A DNA stretch of 32,342 nt from Erythrobacteraceae bacterium (GCA_027487015.1 JAIYEK010000263.1:1-32342); one strand, 5' to 3'. Counted from the stretch's first letter, positions 5,799-15,293 are shown. Translations and numbers: made by a program. The notes: generated by a model not told the origin, from the letters alone.

Positions 5799-7760
5799 AT
5801 GAAGTTTGCAAGCTTGCGCGCCGCATCGGCGCTGGCTCTCGTCATCGCCGCCAGTTCGGGCGCGGCCCAGAGCGGTCCCGCCCCGGCGAGCGAGGCGACC
5901 AAGGCAGAACAGCGCGAAACGGCCGCAGTCCTGCCGCCCGAAGGCACCCGCGACACCGCGGATTCGCAGCGCGGTTTTCTCGCGACGCGCAAGGACCCGG
6001 TGATCCTCGCCCCCAACGGCAAACAGGTCTGGAACCTCGACGCCTACGCCTTCGTCACCGGCTCCGCGCCCGAAACGGTCAACCCCTCGCTGTGGCGGCA
6101 CATGACGCATCTGAAGCGCCACGGATTGTTCGAGGTGACGAAAAACGTGTGGCAGGTGCGCGGGTTCGATGTCTCAAACATGACCGTGATCCGCGGAGAG
6201 ACCGGCTGGATCATCATCGACCCGCTCACCAGTGTCGAGGCAGCGAAGGCTGCGATGGAACTGGTCAACGCAACCCTCGGCACCCGGCCGGTCAGCGCGG
6301 TGCTCTATTCGCACAGCCACGGTGACCATTTCGGCGGCGTGCGCGGCGTGGTGGATGAGGCCGCGGTCAAGACCGGGCGCGTCGCCATCATCGCGCCCAA
6401 GGGCTTCATGGAGGAGGCGACCTCCGAAAACGTCATCGCCGGCGGCGCGATGACGCGGCGCGCGGCCTATCAATTCGGCACCGGCCTTACGCCGGGCGCA
6501 ACCGGCCAGATGGGGAGCGGCATCGGCATGGGATTGTCGGTGGGCACGCTCTCGCTGATCCCGCCGACCGACACCATCGCGGCGACCGGCGAGACGCGGG
6601 TGGTGGACGGCGTCGGCCTCGAATTCCAGATCGTCTCGGGCACCGAGGCTCCGGCAGAATTCAACGTCTTCATCCAGCCCGAAAAGACCTTCCTCGCCGC
6701 CGAAATCGCGACCTGCAGCTTGCACAACATCCTCACCCCGCGCGGCGCCAAGGTGCGCGATGCGCGGGCCTGGGCGCATTATCTCGACGAGGCGGCGACC
6801 CGCTTTGCGCCCCAGAGCGACGCGGTGATTTCGAGCCATTGCTGGCCGGTGTTCGGCCGCGCGGCAGGCACCGCATGGCTCTCCGCCCAGCGCGACAATT
6901 ACCGCTGGCTCCACGACCAGACCGTGCGCCGCATGAACCGCGGCGAGACCATGGCCGAGATCGCCGAGGCACTGGAAAGCGCGCCCCCGCCGGGCAATAG
7001 CGCGGAGTGGTCGACGCGCGGCTATTACGGGACGATCAGTCACAACGCCAAGGCGATCTACCAGTTCTATCTTGGCTGGTACGATGCGGTCCCGGCAAAC
7101 CTCCACGCCTACCCGCCGGTGGAGCGCGCGGTGAAGCTGATCGATGCCTTGGGGGGGGCGGACCGGACGCTAGCGCTGGCGCGCAATGCCATGGCCGCGG
7201 GCGACTACCGCTGGTCCTCGGACCTGCTCCAGAACCTCGTCTTCGCCGAGCCCGCCAACGCCGACGCCAAGGCGCTGCTCGCCGAGAGCTATGAACAGCA
7301 GGGCTACCAGGCCGAGAGCGCGATCTGGCGCAACCAGTTCATTGCCGCGGCGAGCGACCTCAGGCGCGGGCGAGCGCAGACGGCGGCGGCCCAGCCCACC
7401 GATCTGATCGCCGCGCTCGCCACGCAGGAACTGCTCGATTCCGCCGCAACCCGCTTCGCGCCCGAACGGCCGGGGCCACGGGGGATCACCATCGGCATCG
7501 AGCTGACCGACCGCAAGGAACTCGCCAGCCTCGAGATCACCGGCCAGACCCTGATCGGCCGCGTCGGCACCCTGCCCGCCAGTCCAGCTGTCAGCATCAA
7601 GGGCCCGCGCGCGCTGATGTTGGCGCTCTTTTTCCTCAAGCAGCCCGTCGCCACGCTCGAGAAGGCAGGGCTCGAGGTGACCGGCGACAAGGCCGCGTTG
7701 CAGGCGCTGGTCGATAACCTCGATCCGATGCCGCAGGGCTTCGAGATCGTGATGCCCTGA
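5799..7760 (+). CDS. Secreted alkyl sulfatase-like metallo-beta-lactamase-fold hydrolase (SdsA1/BDS1 family)
   Basis: This 653-residue protein has a signal peptide (KFASLRAASALALVIAASSGAAQS), so it is likely periplasmic. The zinc motif is S-H172-S-H174-G-D176-H177-FGG, with Glu302 in AAEIATC and His347 in SSHCWPVFG as further expected ligands. NILTPRGAKVRDARAW, the helical dimerisation segment (about 375-530, with ERAVKLIDALGGADRTLALA) and a C-terminal SCP2-like domain (about 535-653) match the three-domain alkylsulfatase plan. Known members cleave alkyl sulfate detergents such as SDS to the alcohol and sulfate. A run of eight G at 7151-7158 lies within the coding region (codons for LGGA). 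The start at 5799 has GAGGGG upstream, at a slightly long spacing. The true substrate in this organism is unknown. Confidence 0.88.
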   Translation: MKFASLRAASALALVIAASSGAAQSGPAPASEATKAEQRETAAVLPPEGTRDTADSQRGFLATRKDPVILAPNGKQVWNLDAYAFVTGSAPETVNPSLWRHMTHLKRHGLFEVTKNVWQVRGFDVSNMTVIRGETGWIIIDPLTSVEAAKAAMELVNATLGTRPVSAVLYSHSHGDHFGGVRGVVDEAAVKTGRVAIIAPKGFMEEATSENVIAGGAMTRRAAYQFGTGLTPGATGQMGSGIGMGLSVGTLSLIPPTDTIAATGETRVVDGVGLEFQIVSGTEAPAEFNVFIQPEKTFLAAEIATCSLHNILTPRGAKVRDARAWAHYLDEAATRFAPQSDAVISSHCWPVFGRAAGTAWLSAQRDNYRWLHDQTVRRMNRGETMAEIAEALESAPPPGNSAEWSTRGYYGTISHNAKAIYQFYLGWYDAVPANLHAYPPVERAVKLIDALGGADRTLALARNAMAAGDYRWSSDLLQNLVFAEPANADAKALLAESYEQQGYQAESAIWRNQFIAAASDLRRGRAQTAAAQPTDLIAALATQELLDSAATRFAPERPGPRGITIGIELTDRKELASLEITGQTLIGRVGTLPASPAVSIKGPRALMLALFFLKQPVATLEKAGLEVTGDKAALQALVDNLDPMPQGFEIVMP

Positions 7761-7896
7761 ATTATCGCGTAATCGCGCGAAGGACCGGGCGCGTTCATGC
7801 GTAGACAAGGTGGCAGACGGCACAATGCCGGATGCCCCTTTGCTATTTTCCGGAACGCTGACCCATGCCTGTGACCCTCTGCCGCACGAGCGCCGG

Positions 7897-9363
7897 ATGA
7901 GCCGGCCGAGCATCGCCCTCAGCCGCTTCGGATACGGCCTTTCCGCCCACGACAGCCCGCCGGCCGATCCGCGTCGCTATCTGCTCGGCCAGCTCGACGC
8001 CTATGATCCGGCGCCTCCAGCTATCGCCGGGCGGATGCGTTCGCGCGGGGAGACCGGCGCGATGGTCGAACTGGTGCGATCGCTGCGGCAGGATCGCCGC
8101 GCGGCCCTGGCCATGGCCGACACCCCGTCAACAATGGGCGCGCAGTCCGCGCCCTCCGAAGACCCCCGCGCCGCCGCGCTGGAGGGCCTCCCGCCCGAAT
8201 ATCGCAGCAAACTGGACGAAGCGCGTCAGGTGCTGTTGGGGGACATTTCCGCGCGAGTCGGTCTGGCGGTCTCCAGCCCCACGCCGATGATCGAACGGCT
8301 GGTGCACTTCTGGTCGAACCATTTCAGCGTATCGGTCGGCAAGGTCGGCACGCAGTTCGAGGTCGGCCCGCATGAATTCACCGCGATCCGCCCGCATGTG
8401 CTCGGGCGTTTTTCCGACATGCTCAAGGCCGCGGTGCTGCACCCGGCGATGCTGCTCTATCTCGACCAGTTCCAATCGATCGGCCCGAATGCTCCCTTTA
8501 CGCAACGGCGCGGGCGGCGCGGGGGTGATCAGCCCGAGCGGCCGCGCGGCCTCAACGAGAACCTCGCGCGCGAGGTGCTGGAGCTGCACACGCTGGGCGT
8601 CGATGGTGGCTACTCCCAGAGCGATGTGACCGAACTGGCGCGCGCGCTGACCGGGTGGACGGTGCCGGGCATCGGCCGGGTGGGCCGCTTTGCCGAGGAC
8701 CAGCCGAGCGGCGCGGCCTTCGTCGCTCTGGTGCACGAGCCCGGCGCGCGCCGGGTGCTGGGCCGCAGCTATCCCGCGGGCCAGGCCGGGCAGGCGCTGA
8801 CGATCCTCGATGATCTCGCCCGCCATCCCGCCACCGCGCGGCACATCGCGACCAAGCTCGCGCGGCACTTCGCCGGCGACACCCCGCCGCCTGCCCTGAC
8901 GGCGCGGCTCGAGGCCGATTTTCTCAGGACCGGCGGCGATCTCGCCAGCCTGACCCGCACGCTGATCGATGCGCCCGAGGTGTGGACGCCCGAGCCGGTC
9001 AAGTTCCGCGCCCCGTTCGAATGGCTCATCGGTGCCCTGCGCCTGACCGGCGTCGGCAAGCTGCCGCCGCAGCGGATCCTCGGCGCGCTCAACGAGCTTG
9101 GCCAGATGCCATGGCGCGCGCCTTCGCCTGCTGGCTATGATGATGTTGCCGCAAGCTGGGCCGGGCCCGATGCGCTGGTGCGCCGGGTCGAGATGGCGGA
9201 ACGGATCGCGGCGAATGTCCCTTCCGACGATGTCCTCGCCCGCGCCGAAGCCGCTTTTCCTGGGGCGCTCGGCGATGCGACCCGCACCCAGCTCCAGCGC
9301 GCCGAGAGCGGAAGTCAGGCGCTCGCGCTGCTGCTGGTCTCGCCCGAAATGATGCGGAGATGA
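7897..9363 (+). CDS. DUF1800 family protein
   Basis: This 488-residue protein has clear DUF1800 signatures: IALSRFGYGLSA at the N-terminus, MIERLVHFWSNHFSVSV, LNENLAREVLELHTLGVDGGYSQSDVTELARALTGWTV and IATKLARHFAGDTPPPALT. The family's biochemical role is not established; it is usually encoded just before a DUF1501 gene, as here (ATGA overlap at 9360-9363). The open frame extends upstream to a GTG at 7810 and an ATG at 7825, but no good ribosome site supports them and homology begins at the ATG at 7897, whose own ribosome site is also weak. The start is therefore uncertain. The 136-bp gap after the alkyl sulfatase gene holds no clear terminator. Confidence 0.85.
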   Translation: MSRPSIALSRFGYGLSAHDSPPADPRRYLLGQLDAYDPAPPAIAGRMRSRGETGAMVELVRSLRQDRRAALAMADTPSTMGAQSAPSEDPRAAALEGLPPEYRSKLDEARQVLLGDISARVGLAVSSPTPMIERLVHFWSNHFSVSVGKVGTQFEVGPHEFTAIRPHVLGRFSDMLKAAVLHPAMLLYLDQFQSIGPNAPFTQRRGRRGGDQPERPRGLNENLAREVLELHTLGVDGGYSQSDVTELARALTGWTVPGIGRVGRFAEDQPSGAAFVALVHEPGARRVLGRSYPAGQAGQALTILDDLARHPATARHIATKLARHFAGDTPPPALTARLEADFLRTGGDLASLTRTLIDAPEVWTPEPVKFRAPFEWLIGALRLTGVGKLPPQRILGALNELGQMPWRAPSPAGYDDVAASWAGPDALVRRVEMAERIAANVPSDDVLARAEAAFPGALGDATRTQLQRAESGSQALALLLVSPEMMRR

Positions 9364-9368
9364 TCCCG

Positions 9369-10538
9369 ATGAAAACCGCTCTTGACCGTCGCAGCCTGCT
9401 GGCCGGATCGCTGATGCTAGGTGCAGGCAGCCTCGCCCTGCCGCGCCTCGCCTTTGCGCAAGGGACCGGCAGCCGCAACCTCCTGTTCGTGCTGCTGCGC
9501 GGTGCAGCGGACGGAATGGCGATGCTCGCACCGGTGGGCGACCCCGGGCTCGCAGCGCTGCGCGGCGCCAGCCTCGCCGATTACGAGGGCGCGCCGCGGC
9601 TCGGCAGCTTCTTTGCCGTCCACCCCGCGCTCGCCGAGGTCGCCGCTGCGACGCAATCGGGTGAGGCGCTGTTCGTCCACGCTACTGCCACGGTCTATCG
9701 CGAACGCTCGCATTTCGACGCGCAGAACCTGCTCGAAACCGGCGGCACTGCGCCTTACAGCATCAAGGACGGCTGGCTCAACCGCCTCGCCGCGCTGCTC
9801 AATGAAGGCGCGCCTGCACCCTTGCGCGCGCTCGCGATCGCTCAGGCCGTGCCGCTCGCCTTACGGGGCGATGCGCCGGTGTCCAACTACGCGCCCTCGG
9901 CCCTCCCAGCGGCGAGCGAGGATCTGCTGGCGCGGGTGAGCCAGCTCTATGCCGCCGACAGCGAGTTCGGCCCGCTGTGGGCGCGCGCGCTCGAGACCAA
10001 GGCGATGGCGCAGGACGATGGCCTGAAGAACCTGCGCGATGCCCGCGCCGCAGGCGAGCTCGCGGCCTCGCTGATGCGCGATGCGGGAGGCGCGCGGATC
10101 GGGATGATCGAGCTTGGCGGATGGGATACCCATGCCAACCAGCGCGGCGCCTTTGCCCGTTCGGCGCGCGGTCTCGATGCGCTGCTGGGCGCCTACAAGT
10201 CCGGCATGGGCGCCGCTTGGGCCGATACGCTGGTGGTGGTGGCGACCGAATTTGGCCGCACCGCGCGCCTCAACGGCACGGTGGGAACCGACCACGGCAC
10301 CGCGTCGGCGGCGCTCGTGATGGGCGGCAGGGTGCGCGGCGGACGGGTGATCGCCGACTGGCCCGGCCTTGCCGACCGCCAGCTGTTCGAGGGCCGCGAT
10401 CTGGCCCCGACCACCTCGCTCGAAAGCCTGCTGGCAGGGGCGGCGGCCGAGCATATGCGGCTTGACCCCGAACTTGCGATGACGCGGCTGTTCCCCGGGC
10501 GCAGCGCAGTGCCGCTTGCGGGGATCGTGCGCAGCTAG
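9369..10538 (+). CDS. DUF1501 family protein, Tat-exported
   Basis: This 389-residue protein starts MKTALDRRSLLAGSLMLG followed by a hydrophobic stretch and LAFAQG, a twin-arginine signal peptide. DUF1501 belongs to the alkaline-phosphatase/sulfatase-like superfamily. The segments MIELGGWDTHANQRGAF, LVVVATEFGRTARLNGT and GTDHGTASAALVMGG are the usual ones. Function is not established; it is a probable periplasmic partner of the DUF1800 protein encoded just before it. The ATG at 9369 is preferred over the in-frame ATG at 9360, because GGAG ends 9 bases before it and the Tat motif then starts directly. Its stop overlaps the stop of the convergent GH3 gene in a shared CTAG. Confidence 0.88.
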   Translation: MKTALDRRSLLAGSLMLGAGSLALPRLAFAQGTGSRNLLFVLLRGAADGMAMLAPVGDPGLAALRGASLADYEGAPRLGSFFAVHPALAEVAAATQSGEALFVHATATVYRERSHFDAQNLLETGGTAPYSIKDGWLNRLAALLNEGAPAPLRALAIAQAVPLALRGDAPVSNYAPSALPAASEDLLARVSQLYAADSEFGPLWARALETKAMAQDDGLKNLRDARAAGELAASLMRDAGGARIGMIELGGWDTHANQRGAFARSARGLDALLGAYKSGMGAAWADTLVVVATEFGRTARLNGTVGTDHGTASAALVMGGRVRGGRVIADWPGLADRQLFEGRDLAPTTSLESLLAGAAAEHMRLDPELAMTRLFPGRSAVPLAGIVRS

Positions 10539-12931
10539 AACGAGCACTCCGCCTGCGCGGCGCCCGCGTCGCGGGTGATCTCGCCGATCTGGAAAGCGAA
10601 GGGCGCTTCGGAGGCGAAGGTCAGCTTGCCGCCCGTCTCGCCAAGGCAGGCGGGCGTGAGCACCATCTCGCGCCAGCCCTTGCCCTCGGCGACCGAGAGC
10701 CCTTGGGTGATGTCGAGCGCCTTGGCACCCCCTGCGGTGACGGTGACGGGCGCTGCGGGGCGGGCCGCGACCAGATAGGTGATCCGGAACGCCGCGCCGC
10801 TGGCCGGACCGGTCAGCGAGACCCGCGCACCGGGGCCGAAGGCGATCCGGCGCGCGTCCTCCTGCGCCTTGCGGTCGACCCCGGTGGCGACGATCCCGTT
10901 CCCGCTGCCGCGCAGATCGGGGAGCAGCGCATTGTCGGCGAGCGCCTGGACCTGCGCGCCAAGCTTCCCGTTGGCAAACCACGCCGCGCCCGCATCATGG
11001 CTGAGGGCGGCACAGGTTTCGTCGAGCGGGATTTGGGCGATGCGCGGGGCGGCAAAGCCGAGGCCGTAGCCCACCGGGTACAGCGCTCCTTCGCTGCCGT
11101 TGAGCGGTGCGCCCTCACAGGTCTTGGGCCAGCTAAACGAGAGCCGCCCGCTGGGCTGCGCCTTGCCGAACAGCACATCGGCCACGCCCGCACCCTCGCT
11201 TCCGGGGAGCCATGCGGCCACGAAAGCATCGGCGGCGTTAAGCTCGCGGTTGACCCACAGGGGGCGGCCCGAGAGGAACACTGCCACAGTGGGCACGCCG
11301 CGCGCCTTGTAGGCATTGAGCAGGGCGAGGCCCTCCTCGTCGCGGAACGCAAGGTCCTTCCGGTCACCGGAGAATTCGGCATAGGGCGGCTCGCCGAAGA
11401 CGACGATCGCGATGTCGGGCTTGCTTGCGGGGTCGCCCTTGGGGGCGAGGCGCGCCTCGCCGCCTGCCGCCTTGGCAGCCTCCGCGATCCCGGCATAGAT
11501 CGAGGTCGCGCCGGGGAAATCCTTGGCGGTGAGGTCCCCCCCGCCCTGCCACGTCACCGACCAGCCGCCAGCCTGCTGCGGGATATTGTCGGCCGCGCTC
11601 CCCGCAACCTCGATCCGCGCGCCGGGCTTCAGCGGCAACACGCCCGCATTCTTGAGGATCACCTGCGACTTGGCCACCGCCTCGCGCGCGAGCGCGCGGT
11701 GTTCGGGCGAGCCGAGCAGCGCCCACTTGCCGCCATTGGTCCGCGCCGAGGGCTTCACCTCGCCATCGAGGATCCCGAGCTGAGCCTTCAGCCGCAGCAC
11801 CCGCAGCACCGCTTCATCCAGCCGGCTCATGGGGATCATGCCGTCCTTGACCTGCGCCACCAGCGAGGCATGGAGCGCCTTCCAGTCCTCGGGCACCATG
11901 TAGATGTCGAGCCCCGCCATCAGCGCCTGCGGGCAATCGGAATTGGTGCAGCCCTTGATCTGGCCGTGTCCGTTCCAGTCGCCGACCACCACGCCGCCGA
12001 AGCCCAGACGCCCACGCAGCTCGTCGGTGAGCAGGGCCTTGTTGCCGTGCATCTTGGTGCCGTTGATCGAGTTGAAGCTCGCCATCACGCTGGCGACGCC
12101 AGCGCCGATCGCCGCCGGATAGGGCGCGGCGTGGATCGCCATAAGGTCCGCAAGATCGCCGTTGACGTCGCCCTGGTCGACGCCCTGCGACGTGCCGCCG
12201 TCGCCGAAGTAATGCTTGGCGGTGGCGGCGACCTTGCCGACGCCGAGGTAGCCGGGCTCGCCGGGACGGCCCTGCAACCCCTCGACCATCGCCGCGCCGA
12301 GCTTGGTCACCAGCGCCGGGTCTTCTGAATAGCTCTCGTAGGTGCGGCCCCAGCGATCATCGCGCGCGACCGCGACGGTGGGAGCGAAGGTCCAGTCGAG
12401 ACCCGTGACCTCGATTTCCACCGCGGTCGCCGCGCCGATGCGGCGGATGAGGTCGGTATCACCGGTCGCGCCCAAGGCGATGTTGTGCGGGAAGACCGTC
12501 GCGCCAGGCACATTGGCGTGGCCGTGGACGGCATCAGTTGCCCAGATTGCGGGGATCACCGGCTCGCCATTCGCGAGCGGGGCGGTCGAGGCCTCCCAGA
12601 AGGCGTCGGCAAGCTTGAGCCAGTCGGCAGCGGGCGCCTTGTCATTGCCATAGGGGCCGGAATTGCCGCCGTTGAGGATCGTGCCGAAGCGATATTGGCG
12701 CATGTCCTCGGGCGTGATCGAGCCGATATCGGGCTGGATAATCTGCGCGACCTTGCGCTCGATGCTCATGCGCGCCAGCAGCGCCTCGGGCGTGTTCGCA
12801 GCGGGTGCGGGTGCGGGCGCCTCAGCCGCCGGAGCGCTCGCCGAGCGGATCTCTCCGGGCCCCTGACAGCCCGCCAGCAGGGCAACCAGCCCTACGCCGC
12901 ACAGCCGCCGACCCATCGTGCCAATCGCCAT
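10535..12931 (-). CDS. Glycoside hydrolase family 3 lipoprotein, beta-glucosidase or exo-beta-glucan hydrolase
   Basis: This 798-residue enzyme releases glucose from the non-reducing ends of beta-glucans. The lipoprotein signal is LVALLAGC, with Cys22 as the lipidated residue, followed by an Ala/Pro-rich linker (about 30-47). The GH3 barrel spans about 50-400 and includes ATDAVHGHANVPGATVFPHN, KH at 239-240, and the nucleophile Asp318 in VVVGDWNGHGQIKG. The second domain (about 400-640) has VVFGEPPYAEFSGD, typical of exo-1,3/1,4-beta-glucanases, which carries the likely acid/base Glu. A C-terminal beta-rich region follows. The start at 12931 has GGGAGGG about 9 bases upstream. It probably completes glucan breakdown begun by the GH16 enzyme. 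A LacI-type palindrome lies 33 bases before the start. Confidence 0.93.
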   Translation of the reverse strand: MAIGTMGRRLCGVGLVALLAGCQGPGEIRSASAPAAEAPAPAPAANTPEALLARMSIERKVAQIIQPDIGSITPEDMRQYRFGTILNGGNSGPYGNDKAPAADWLKLADAFWEASTAPLANGEPVIPAIWATDAVHGHANVPGATVFPHNIALGATGDTDLIRRIGAATAVEIEVTGLDWTFAPTVAVARDDRWGRTYESYSEDPALVTKLGAAMVEGLQGRPGEPGYLGVGKVAATAKHYFGDGGTSQGVDQGDVNGDLADLMAIHAAPYPAAIGAGVASVMASFNSINGTKMHGNKALLTDELRGRLGFGGVVVGDWNGHGQIKGCTNSDCPQALMAGLDIYMVPEDWKALHASLVAQVKDGMIPMSRLDEAVLRVLRLKAQLGILDGEVKPSARTNGGKWALLGSPEHRALAREAVAKSQVILKNAGVLPLKPGARIEVAGSAADNIPQQAGGWSVTWQGGGDLTAKDFPGATSIYAGIAEAAKAAGGEARLAPKGDPASKPDIAIVVFGEPPYAEFSGDRKDLAFRDEEGLALLNAYKARGVPTVAVFLSGRPLWVNRELNAADAFVAAWLPGSEGAGVADVLFGKAQPSGRLSFSWPKTCEGAPLNGSEGALYPVGYGLGFAAPRIAQIPLDETCAALSHDAGAAWFANGKLGAQVQALADNALLPDLRGSGNGIVATGVDRKAQEDARRIAFGPGARVSLTGPASGAAFRITYLVAARPAAPVTVTAGGAKALDITQGLSVAEGKGWREMVLTPACLGETGGKLTFASEAPFAFQIGEITRDAGAAQAECSF

Positions 12932-12963
12932 TTCGCCAGACCCTCCCAGATCCGTACAATCCT

Positions 12964-12981
12964 ATTGAGAACGTTATCAAG
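12964..12981. promoter_or_regulatory. LacI-family operator upstream of GH3
   Basis: Read on the minus strand this is CTTGATAACGTTCTCAAT, a CG-centred near-palindrome typical of LacI/GalR operators. It matches the operator at 19659-19676 in 15 of 18 positions. It lies 33-50 bases before the GH3 start. A possible -10 (TATCTT, minus strand, 12979-12984) overlaps its upstream edge, with TTGCCA 19 bases further up as a weak -35. The LacI protein encoded at 14223-15272 is the obvious candidate binder. Confidence 0.7.
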
Positions 12982-13026
12982 ATATGCCTCCGCCGACGGG
13001 CTTTGGCAAGCTGTCAACAATGCCCT

Positions 13027-14226
13027 TCACCCCTTGCGCAGCGATCCTGCGAGCAGTGCGGCGCTCGCAAAGGCGAGCCCTGCGAACAGCACGAACAGCG
13101 CGCCATAGCCGAACTGGGGAACCAGCATAACCGTCAGCCACGGCATCACCATGCCCGGCACGGTGTTGGTGAGGTTGAACACCCCGAGATCGCGCCCGCG
13201 GTGCTGGGGCGCAGGGAGCACGCGCAGGGTCTGGCCCGAATGGAGCGCGAGGAACACCGCTGCCGCCAGCCCGAACAAGACATAGCCCGCAATCGCCCAG
13301 GCGAGCGTCATCGCCGCGGCCATCACCAGCATCCCGCAGGCGCACAGCAGCGCGGTCGCCACCAACGGCACCACGGGCCGCGCGCGGGCATCGGACCAGC
13401 GCCCGAGCAGGAGTGACACCGGCACCGCTCCCACCAGCACGAGGCTGAAGATATTGGCGGCGCCGTTCTCGGGATAGCCCGGCGCGAGCGAGCGCAGCCA
13501 GTAGAGCAGAAAAGCGAACATGCCGCCTTCCGCGACCTGCACCAGCAGCCGCGCGGCCCACATCCGCAGCACCACCCGCTCGCCCACAGGCGGGGGGACG
13601 GCGGGCGCCGGGACAGGCGCAACCAGCCCCGGCTGAGTTCGCCCCTTGCCGAGCAGCACCGCCGGCAGCACCAGCACGCTCACCAGAACGGCGACCAACG
13701 CCAGCCGCGCCTCTGGCGCGACCAGCCCTGCCCAGGTCACCAGCGATCCGGCCAGCGCGCCGAGCGCCGGGGACAGCGCCAGCGCTCCGCCCAACATGCC
13801 CTTCTGCTCGTCGGGAAAGCAATCCCCCGCCCAGGCCATCAGCGGGCTGAGCATCAGGTTCAATGCGACCTGCCAGACCATCACCAGCATCACGATCTGC
13901 GTGACGCTCTCCGCTGTGCCCACGGCCAGCAGCAGGAGGTTGGACGCGATCAGCCCGGCGATGATGAACGGCCGCCGGGTGCGCGCGCGGTCACTGAGCA
14001 TCCCGACACCGATATTGGCGAGGCTCGCCATCACCGCGCCCAGAAAGCTCACCTGTGCGAGCGCGGCGACATCCTCGCCGCCCTGAAGATCGGCAATGCG
14101 CTGGGGCAGGAGGACGGTCAGCAGCGGCACATAGGCAACCGCGCCCCCCGCAGCGGCGAGCGCGAACAGGGCGAGGAACCAGACCGGCTGGCGTTGGATG
14201 GCGGGACTTGCGGGCGCCCCGCTCAA
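13027..14226 (-). CDS. MFS transporter, probable sugar or oligosaccharide importer
   Basis: This 399-residue inner-membrane protein has about 12 hydrophobic segments, starting PVWFLALFALAAAGGAVAYVPL. The MFS loop motif appears as GVGMLSDRARTRRPFI after TM2 and again in weaker form as GRWSDARARPVVP in the second half. The only start that fits is the TTG at 14226, whose TTGA overlaps the LacI stop codon. The open frame continues upstream only as a shadow of the LacI gene, and no ATG occurs before TM3. This implies translational coupling to LacI. Position in a glucan operon suggests uptake of glucose or short glucans across the inner membrane. Confidence 0.82.
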   Translation of the reverse strand: MSGAPASPAIQRQPVWFLALFALAAAGGAVAYVPLLTVLLPQRIADLQGGEDVAALAQVSFLGAVMASLANIGVGMLSDRARTRRPFIIAGLIASNLLLLAVGTAESVTQIVMLVMVWQVALNLMLSPLMAWAGDCFPDEQKGMLGGALALSPALGALAGSLVTWAGLVAPEARLALVAVLVSVLVLPAVLLGKGRTQPGLVAPVPAPAVPPPVGERVVLRMWAARLLVQVAEGGMFAFLLYWLRSLAPGYPENGAANIFSLVLVGAVPVSLLLGRWSDARARPVVPLVATALLCACGMLVMAAAMTLAWAIAGYVLFGLAAAVFLALHSGQTLRVLPAPQHRGRDLGVFNLTNTVPGMVMPWLTVMLVPQFGYGALFVLFAGLAFASAALLAGSLRKG

Positions 14227-15272
14227 GCGCGTGCCGGCGCGGTCGAGGCGCGTTCGACCAGCGCTGCGGCAACCTCGATCACCTCGTCGGCCTCGCCATT
14301 GCCGCCGCGTTCGATCAGCCATTCGACCGCGCGCGCCACGGTCTCGGCGATCGGCTGGTCGATGGCGGTGAGCGGCGGCTGGGTGAAGCGCACGATCGGG
14401 GTGTTGTCGAAGGAGATCAGCGAGAGATCGCGCGGCACGTCGAGACCTAGCTCGCGCGCGACTTCGAGCGCGGCCAGCGCCATCTGGTCGGACGAGGCGA
14501 TGATCGCGGTGAGATCGGGGTTGCGGGTCAGCAGCGCGCGGGCGGCGCGGGCGCCGGTCTCGTAGCCGAAATCGCCCACTTCGAGGAGGCCCTCGTCGGA
14601 CAGTCCCGCCTCGGCCAGCGCGCGGCGCCAGCCCTCGATGCGCCAACCCGACAGGCTGTATTGCGCCGGCCCTGCGATCATCGCGATGCGGCGGTGGCCA
14701 AGCTCGGCGAGCCGGGAGGTGGCCAGATGCGCTGCGCCGGCATCGCCCATCGTCAGGCGGATCCCCGGCCCCGGTGCATCCGAACCGATGCGCGCGAAGG
14801 GGATCCCGCGGGCCGCAAGCAGATCGGTGATGAGGCGGTTTTCCGAGTGCGGCGGGGTCAGGATCACCCCGTCGGGCTGCAATGCCGACAAAGCCGCGCC
14901 CAGCTCGCGCTCGACATGGTCCGAGTGGGTGTCGACCAGTTCGACCATCATCCGGTAGCCGTGCTTGGAACAGGTGAGGATCCCGCCGAGCAGCATCTGG
15001 TCGACCCAGTCGGTGCCCTGCCGCTCGCGCCAGTCGGCGAGCGTGCGTTCACGGTCGTTGATCGCAAGGATGATGTAGGAGCGCGACCCGCTCATCCGCT
15101 GGGCGGCGAGGCTCGGGACATAGCCCAATCGGTCGATCGCCGCCTGCACCTTGTCGCGCACCTGCGGGCGCACATTGGGGCCGCCATTGATGACGCGGCT
15201 CACCGTCTGGAGCGAGACGCCCGTCTCCTCGGCGACGTCCCTGATCGTGACTGTCTTGCGCACCCGCGCCAT
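14223..15272 (-). CDS. LacI-family transcriptional regulator of the glucan locus
   Basis: This 349-residue repressor-type protein has the N-terminal HTH TIRDVAEETGVSLQTVSRVINGG, the hinge helix region LGYVPSLAAQRMSGSRS, and a periplasmic-binding-protein-like ligand domain (about 65-340) with IIASSDQMALAALEVARELG and SLISFDNTPIVRFTQPPLTAIDQP. It would bind CG-centred palindromes; two such sites occur at 12964-12981 and 19659-19676. The ligand is presumably a beta-gluco-oligosaccharide or glucose. The gene lies inside the operon it probably controls: 21 bases after GH16 and overlapping MFS by 4 bases. GAGAG sits 6 bases before the ATG. Confidence 0.93.
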   Translation of the reverse strand: MARVRKTVTIRDVAEETGVSLQTVSRVINGGPNVRPQVRDKVQAAIDRLGYVPSLAAQRMSGSRSYIILAINDRERTLADWRERQGTDWVDQMLLGGILTCSKHGYRMMVELVDTHSDHVERELGAALSALQPDGVILTPPHSENRLITDLLAARGIPFARIGSDAPGPGIRLTMGDAGAAHLATSRLAELGHRRIAMIAGPAQYSLSGWRIEGWRRALAEAGLSDEGLLEVGDFGYETGARAARALLTRNPDLTAIIASSDQMALAALEVARELGLDVPRDLSLISFDNTPIVRFTQPPLTAIDQPIAETVARAVEWLIERGGNGEADEVIEVAAALVERASTAPARA

Positions 15273-15293
15273 TGCCGCTCTCGTCCGTCCCGC

